From positions 9,672,001-9,736,000 of the forward strand of contig NC_079885.1 in NCBI RefSeq assembly GCF_029227915.1: DNA of 64,000 bases, written 5' to 3'. Below, piece after piece: positions 63,919 through 64,000 of the stretch (the first letter of the stretch is position 1; each line of letters starts with the position of its first letter). A program made the position numbers and the translations under genes. Under the pieces are notes generated by a model. The model was not told the DNA's origin. It ran no database searches and saw nothing but the letters and a program-made list of their open reading frames with translations. The DNA comes from Hydractinia symbiolongicarpus. Lineage: Eukaryota; Cnidaria; Hydrozoa; Anthoathecata; Hydractiniidae.

Positions 63919-64000
63919 GTGAGTATACAGTAATTTAGATTTGCATCACTTCATTGATCCTCATGTCAACCTTTTCAAATTTAATCCCAAAGAACTTCTA

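Overview
This is an AT-rich, intron-rich animal genome segment. No assembled bacterial-type operons are present, GT-AG introns break every recognisable gene, and repeats fill much of the space between exons. Protein similarity recalled from known families points to a metazoan. The expanded SLC22 transporters, the RBM39 start and the abundant short foldback and tRNA-derived repeats suggest a cnidarian, perhaps a hydrozoan, but the species cannot be fixed from this window.

Layout. 1-5.5 kb is gene-free and repeat-rich, with a terminal-inverted-repeat element holding a broken MADF domain. 5.6-8.4 kb holds a complete minus-strand SLC66A2 (PQLC1) gene in four exons, 260 aa. 8.4-21.2 kb has no recognised host gene; it holds two decayed LINE fragments, a 39-bp minisatellite and one unassigned open frame. 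21.2-27.9 kb (plus), 31.5-37.0 kb (minus) and 42.3-49.3 kb (plus) are three SLC22-type transporter genes (called A, B and C here) of 559, 533 and 572 aa. Their internal exons have matching lengths and phases, so they are tandem paralogues, with B inverted relative to its neighbours. 57.0-63.9 kb is the 5' part of RBM39 (a splicing-linked SR-like RNA-binding protein). Its RS domain is encoded by a string of 33-62-nt phase-2 exons, and the gene runs off the right edge before its RRMs.

The most striking event is a recent direct duplication: 48022-52504 and 52505-57107 are near-identical copies of about 4.5 kb. The unit carries the last three coding exons of SLC22 gene C plus the intergenic region and the start-codon exon of RBM39. 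The locus therefore has two sets of SLC22 3' exons and two RBM39 start exons. Splice sites survive in both copies, but the second SLC22 3' set has lost the AATAAA found in the first. The left breakpoint lies inside a tRNA-derived SINE.

Other contents are several tRNA-related SINE families, a family of elements ending in GTCTGTCTGT and CCGTGG..CCACGG motifs, inverted-repeat elements rich in CGCCC, foldback elements with a CCTCGTTCCCAGG end, a LINE endonuclease fragment ending in (ATG)n, and an antisense, broken P2X7-type zinc-binding domain gene inside an RBM39 intron. The host genes are unrelated in function: lysosomal or endosomal PQ-loop transporter, plasma-membrane organic-ion transporters and splicing factor. 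No new operon-like system was found. The novelty lies in the gene duplication, the exon array and the repeats. All exon joins were made by hand from reading frame, splice signals and paralogue comparison, without transcript data.
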